This document shows positions 50,174-64,000 of a stretch of 64,000 nucleotides of DNA, piece by piece. Numbering within the stretch: the first letter of the stretch is position 1; each line of letters begins with the position of its first letter. The stretch comes from Lytechinus variegatus (lineage: Eukaryota; Echinodermata; Echinoidea; Temnopleuroida; Toxopneustidae), in assembly GCF_018143015.1 (NCBI RefSeq), contig NC_054746.1, positions 37,170,830-37,234,829 of the forward strand. Reading direction: 5' to 3'. The translations under genes and the position numbers were made by a program. The notes below the pieces were generated by a model. It saw only the letters and a program-made list of their open reading frames with translations. It ran no database searches and was not told where the DNA came from.

Positions 50174-53000
50174 CGACAAAAGAATAAAGAGAAAATCAGA
50201 CGGATGGGGAAGAAGGGAATCTATTTCTATGGAGATATATGATGACAGACGTATGACATTTGTTTGGAACAGAATCATTAATATATGCACATGTATTTAG
50301 CAATAGCGTTTCTTACATAAACAATATGGATTTGTTGAAATCTACATCAAACATTCTGCCAGAAGTACATTATGAAGTAACCTTGTTTGGAGAATTTTCA
50401 GTAAAAAAGTATTCTTAATTTCTACAAAAATTGTACATATTTTTTAATTCGTTATTCTTTCATGTACATAAAAACCAGAATTAAAGTTTTATAGTATAGT
50501 ACCTTTGAATATGTTACTGTAGACTGACATGTATTGTGACAATTTGTTCTGAAATATTGGATTAATTATTGTAACTAACATTTATATGTACAGAGAATGT
50601 TTATTGATCTCATACATAAATGTGATATCATAAGGTTGTTTAATTGGTTATTTTATCTACTACCTTGACTTATTCTTTATTACATTAAAGTGAGATATAA
50701 ATAGTTCATCAATAGTAACTTCGCATGCACTCAACCTAACATAATAAACAATCGGAAAAAATCAAACATTTGATCATCAATCAATCAATCAATCAATCAC
50801 TCAATGAATGAATAAATGAATCAATCAATCATTCACTCAATACTTTACAAAGTCAATTAGCCAATCATTAAATCTATCAATCCGCCATAATATGATTGAT
50901 ACAATCAGAACATCACTCACACAATCTTGATTTAAGAAAAGAATTAAATTAAACAATATGACTAGAAGTGTATAGACATAAGGATACAAAATTGGATTTA
51001 TTTTCAGCTAAAATATCAACAACTTTTCATTGTTAAGTTTTGATAGATCTACATTTAATTCATTGACAATGTTCCTTTTGTAAATGCAATATACGTGATT
51101 GTGTATGTTTCAAAATGAAAACAAATATGAACTTTTTACATGAAATATATCAATATCATGTTTAACTCTTGTATCCCATGTGATGCTATTGATTTTGAAA
51201 TCTCAAAACTTGTTCCTTGCAAATGCAACAATTGTATTCTCATAAATAGTTTGTTACCCAAAACTAGGAATCTCCAAAGGCAATATTTTGAATACAATCA
51301 TGTTACATGTTACTTTTTCAAAGAGCGGGAATTACAAACCACATCATATGACAGTAAATGTATATGACTCATTCAAACAAAGGGACATGGTTAGAACCAT
51401 TTTTACCATGATATAACTGCAGGATGAATAACCAGAAATGTGATAAAATCTTTGTAAATCAAATTTCAGAGAAAATCATTTGTTTGTGTGGCACTGAAGT
51501 AGTTATAGTGAACGAAAATTTAGTTCACATCATTATCATCTAGTAACCCTAACCCTAAAAAAATCGCAAAATCGTTAAGCACATGATTTTGATTCATACA
51601 TACAACACTTGGGTAGTTATTCTGTTACAATTGTTTTCAATCAACTAGATATCATCTTTAATCTCGCCAAAATCAGTCAAACATTTGTCAGTCCATATCA
51701 CAGCTTACTATCAGGGGGCTGTGACATCAAGCTCAGTGATTGATCACAAAGTTGATTTGAACACTTTAATGTACATAATAACCAGTGAAAGTAGTGGTAT
51801 AACTTCTATAATAAAGCACCATTGCTTTGTGCACAGGACCAAGACAATGAAGTAAACTGAGTAAAAGCAATGATATGTGATTACAGTCATTTCTTTTTCA
51901 CTAACTGCCTGAATATTTATCCTTTTGTGAGATATGAGCTTTGTGACCCCACTGCTTCATGTTACTTCAGTATAGTAATATAATAAACTTTTATGTATAG
52001 TATTGATGAAGCAAAAGACTAATTTTCATTGAAATCTATATGCTTGTATAATAGTTCAGAGCTGTGCAGAGATTGGACAGGTATTGATGTTTGTACCATA
52101 TAATATACTGTTGTCGGTATATCATGACCAACCAGTTTAGCTCATCTAATTATTAGGTTTTATTTAAGGAACAAATAATTTCTTTCCTAGAAAATATGAA
52201 CAGAAATAAAAACATCTTTAGAAAGGGAACTTGTGAAAAGGAAAAGGTCTCACTGTGAGTATTCAAGATGACTTTTGGTAAAGCCTTGAGAATCATATAT
52301 GAATAACTTTTTTTTCAATGAAATATATCTAATATGATATCTGATATCATAAGTCTGATATCATCCAAATATGTGTTATACCTGAAATAAATTGTTCAAT
52401 ATATATTTTCTCTCTGTTGAAATGGTATCATATATCTCTTTTTCAAAGAAATAACATTTTGTCTGTCAGGTAATGGAGCAGAAAGAGAGAGAGAGAGAGG
52501 GGGGGGGGGGGGGAGAGATGTGTCTGGTTCAATCATATGAAGATGGAACATTCATTACAGAAAACATTGCTGTGTGAGGCACTTTGCTAAAATAAAAACT
52601 AAATCAATTCAAGTACATGGTTAACCAATTAATGCCTTAGTTCATCACCCGTTGGTAATTTCAGTTATATGACAACACATCAATAGAGGAAGGGGTGGAA
52701 GGAGGGGGACTAAGTAGAATAAGCATTAATCATATGAATACATTGGAAATGGATATTAATACCTAACAATTTTACAAATATCATTGAAAAGCTATCACTC
52801 TTCTATTTTGTGTAGGAGTTGATTAGAACTAAGCATTTGTGTGGAGAATGAGTATTGCACTCCTTATGACATTTAACATATAGAAATATCATAGGATGGT
52901 TCTCATATGGTAATGGTTTGCCTTCTAAAATATGTTGACAACATAAAGTCTTGGTTACTACATTTTATGGGGGAGGGGTCTAGAGAGTGTACCACTATAC
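50174..53000. other. Convergent 3' region of SLC51A and EPRS1
   Basis: No gene could be supported. SLC51A probably ends just after the ATTAAA at 50480-50485. There is a TCAA/TGAA-rich stretch at 50775-50850, a GA then G-run at 52480-52515, and several short open frames of no recognisable content. A possible minus-strand AATAAA for EPRS1 is TTTATT at 52159-52164, which would imply a 1-kb 3' UTR. Confidence 0.45.
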
Positions 53001-53227
53001 AAGGATCATCTTAGTAACTATATCTCTGCAGTTTTGCAGTCTGGATAAGGATGGAATCAGGTTGGGGTGGGGAAGGGGGATTCAGGCAAGGTGTAATCCT
53101 ACACAGGGATCATCTTAGTAGCTACATCCAAAGAGAGTATACGTCTTGGCATCATTCTTACAATCTGGGTGTGGTGGGGATGGGGCAGGGTGATCCAGGC
53201 AAGGTGTGATCCTATGTAGGGATCATC

Positions 53228-63675
<10,448 letters not shown>

Positions 63676-64000
63676 CTACAAGGAAGAGTGTGATAATGTT
63701 CACCATGGAAGATCACTCACTGGGAGATCTAAAGTTCAGTATTGACCTTTTGGTGTTGGTGTAAGGTCAATTTTGACATGAGTATAACACCAAACATAAA
63801 CTACAGATGGTCCTCAAAAGTTTCTCACTAGGTGTTAAGCTGTCAATATTGTGATCTGGATTATTTGTGTAAATTCAGAATAGGTGTTGGAGGTGGGAAA
63901 TTGTAATCCAAATTGTGCTTCCAACACCAACACCAGACTTGAAATCATCAATTACCACACACACAACAGCCTTTACAGCTTATGGGTAAGAAAAGACAAA

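Noticed and set aside
51546-51558. CCCTAACCCTAA, telomere-like
   Set aside because: Only two units in AT-rich intergenic DNA; far too short to call an interstitial telomere.
53106-53172. Alternative terminal exon of EPRS1 encoding YTLFGCSY
   Set aside because: There is an acceptor-like CACCCAG before it, but joining from the preceding phase-2 exon reads into a stop after one residue; treated as a 3' UTR duplication.

Overview
This is a metazoan nuclear window, most likely from a sea urchin (echinoid). The genes are split into many short exons with GT-AG introns of about 0.3-2.5 kb, the DNA is AT-rich, and the repeats are ones I recognise from echinoid genomes: a GTCTCACCTGC-type inverted-repeat element with internal GGTCAAAGGTCA units, short elements carrying GCTCGCGCTTCGCGCTCGC, and G-run-bounded MITEs with ends such as CAGGGGCGTC or CAGTGGCGGC. 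The species call is inference; the exon structures were read from the sequence by joining reading frames at splice signals with consistent phase.

Layout. 1-8.7 kb is gene-free and repeat-dense: a degenerate CGCG-motif array, a 16-bp minisatellite, a 1.2-kb terminal-inverted-repeat element with nuclear-receptor DR1-like motifs, a hAT-like MITE with an 8-bp target duplication, a second MITE, and an ATC microsatellite. 8.76-15.41 kb (+) is PCMT1, protein-L-isoaspartate O-methyltransferase, in seven exons; its open frame includes a 65-residue N-terminal extension with a hydrophobic signal/anchor segment. 15.4-23.5 kb is 3' UTR and intergenic sequence with four MITE or repeat copies. 23.57-40.62 kb (-) is a 16-exon gene for a 1163-residue protein with about 17 ankyrin repeats, a long coiled coil and a Ser/Pro/Lys-rich tail; I do not assign an orthologue. 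40.6-44.5 kb is a divergent intergenic region with hairpins and MITEs. 44.52-50.17 kb (+) is a seven-exon, 341-residue organic solute transporter alpha-like gene (SLC51A family). 50.2-53.2 kb is convergent 3' sequence. 53.23-63.68 kb (-) is the 3' part of EPRS1, the bifunctional glutamyl/prolyl-tRNA synthetase: 13 exons covering WHEP linker domains and the whole prolyl-tRNA synthetase half. The glutamyl half lies beyond the right edge.

The four genes alternate in orientation (+ - + -) and share no obvious pathway: protein repair, an ankyrin scaffold, bile-acid/steroid-type transport, and translation. Points that deserve a second look are the membrane-targeted PCMT1 isoform, a tandem duplication that copied the last EPRS1 codons and stop into its own 3' UTR, the DR1-bearing repeat, a P-element/THAP9-like transposase relic in an EPRS1 intron, and near-perfect hairpins next to SLC51A exons. 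No tRNA, rRNA or CRISPR locus was found.
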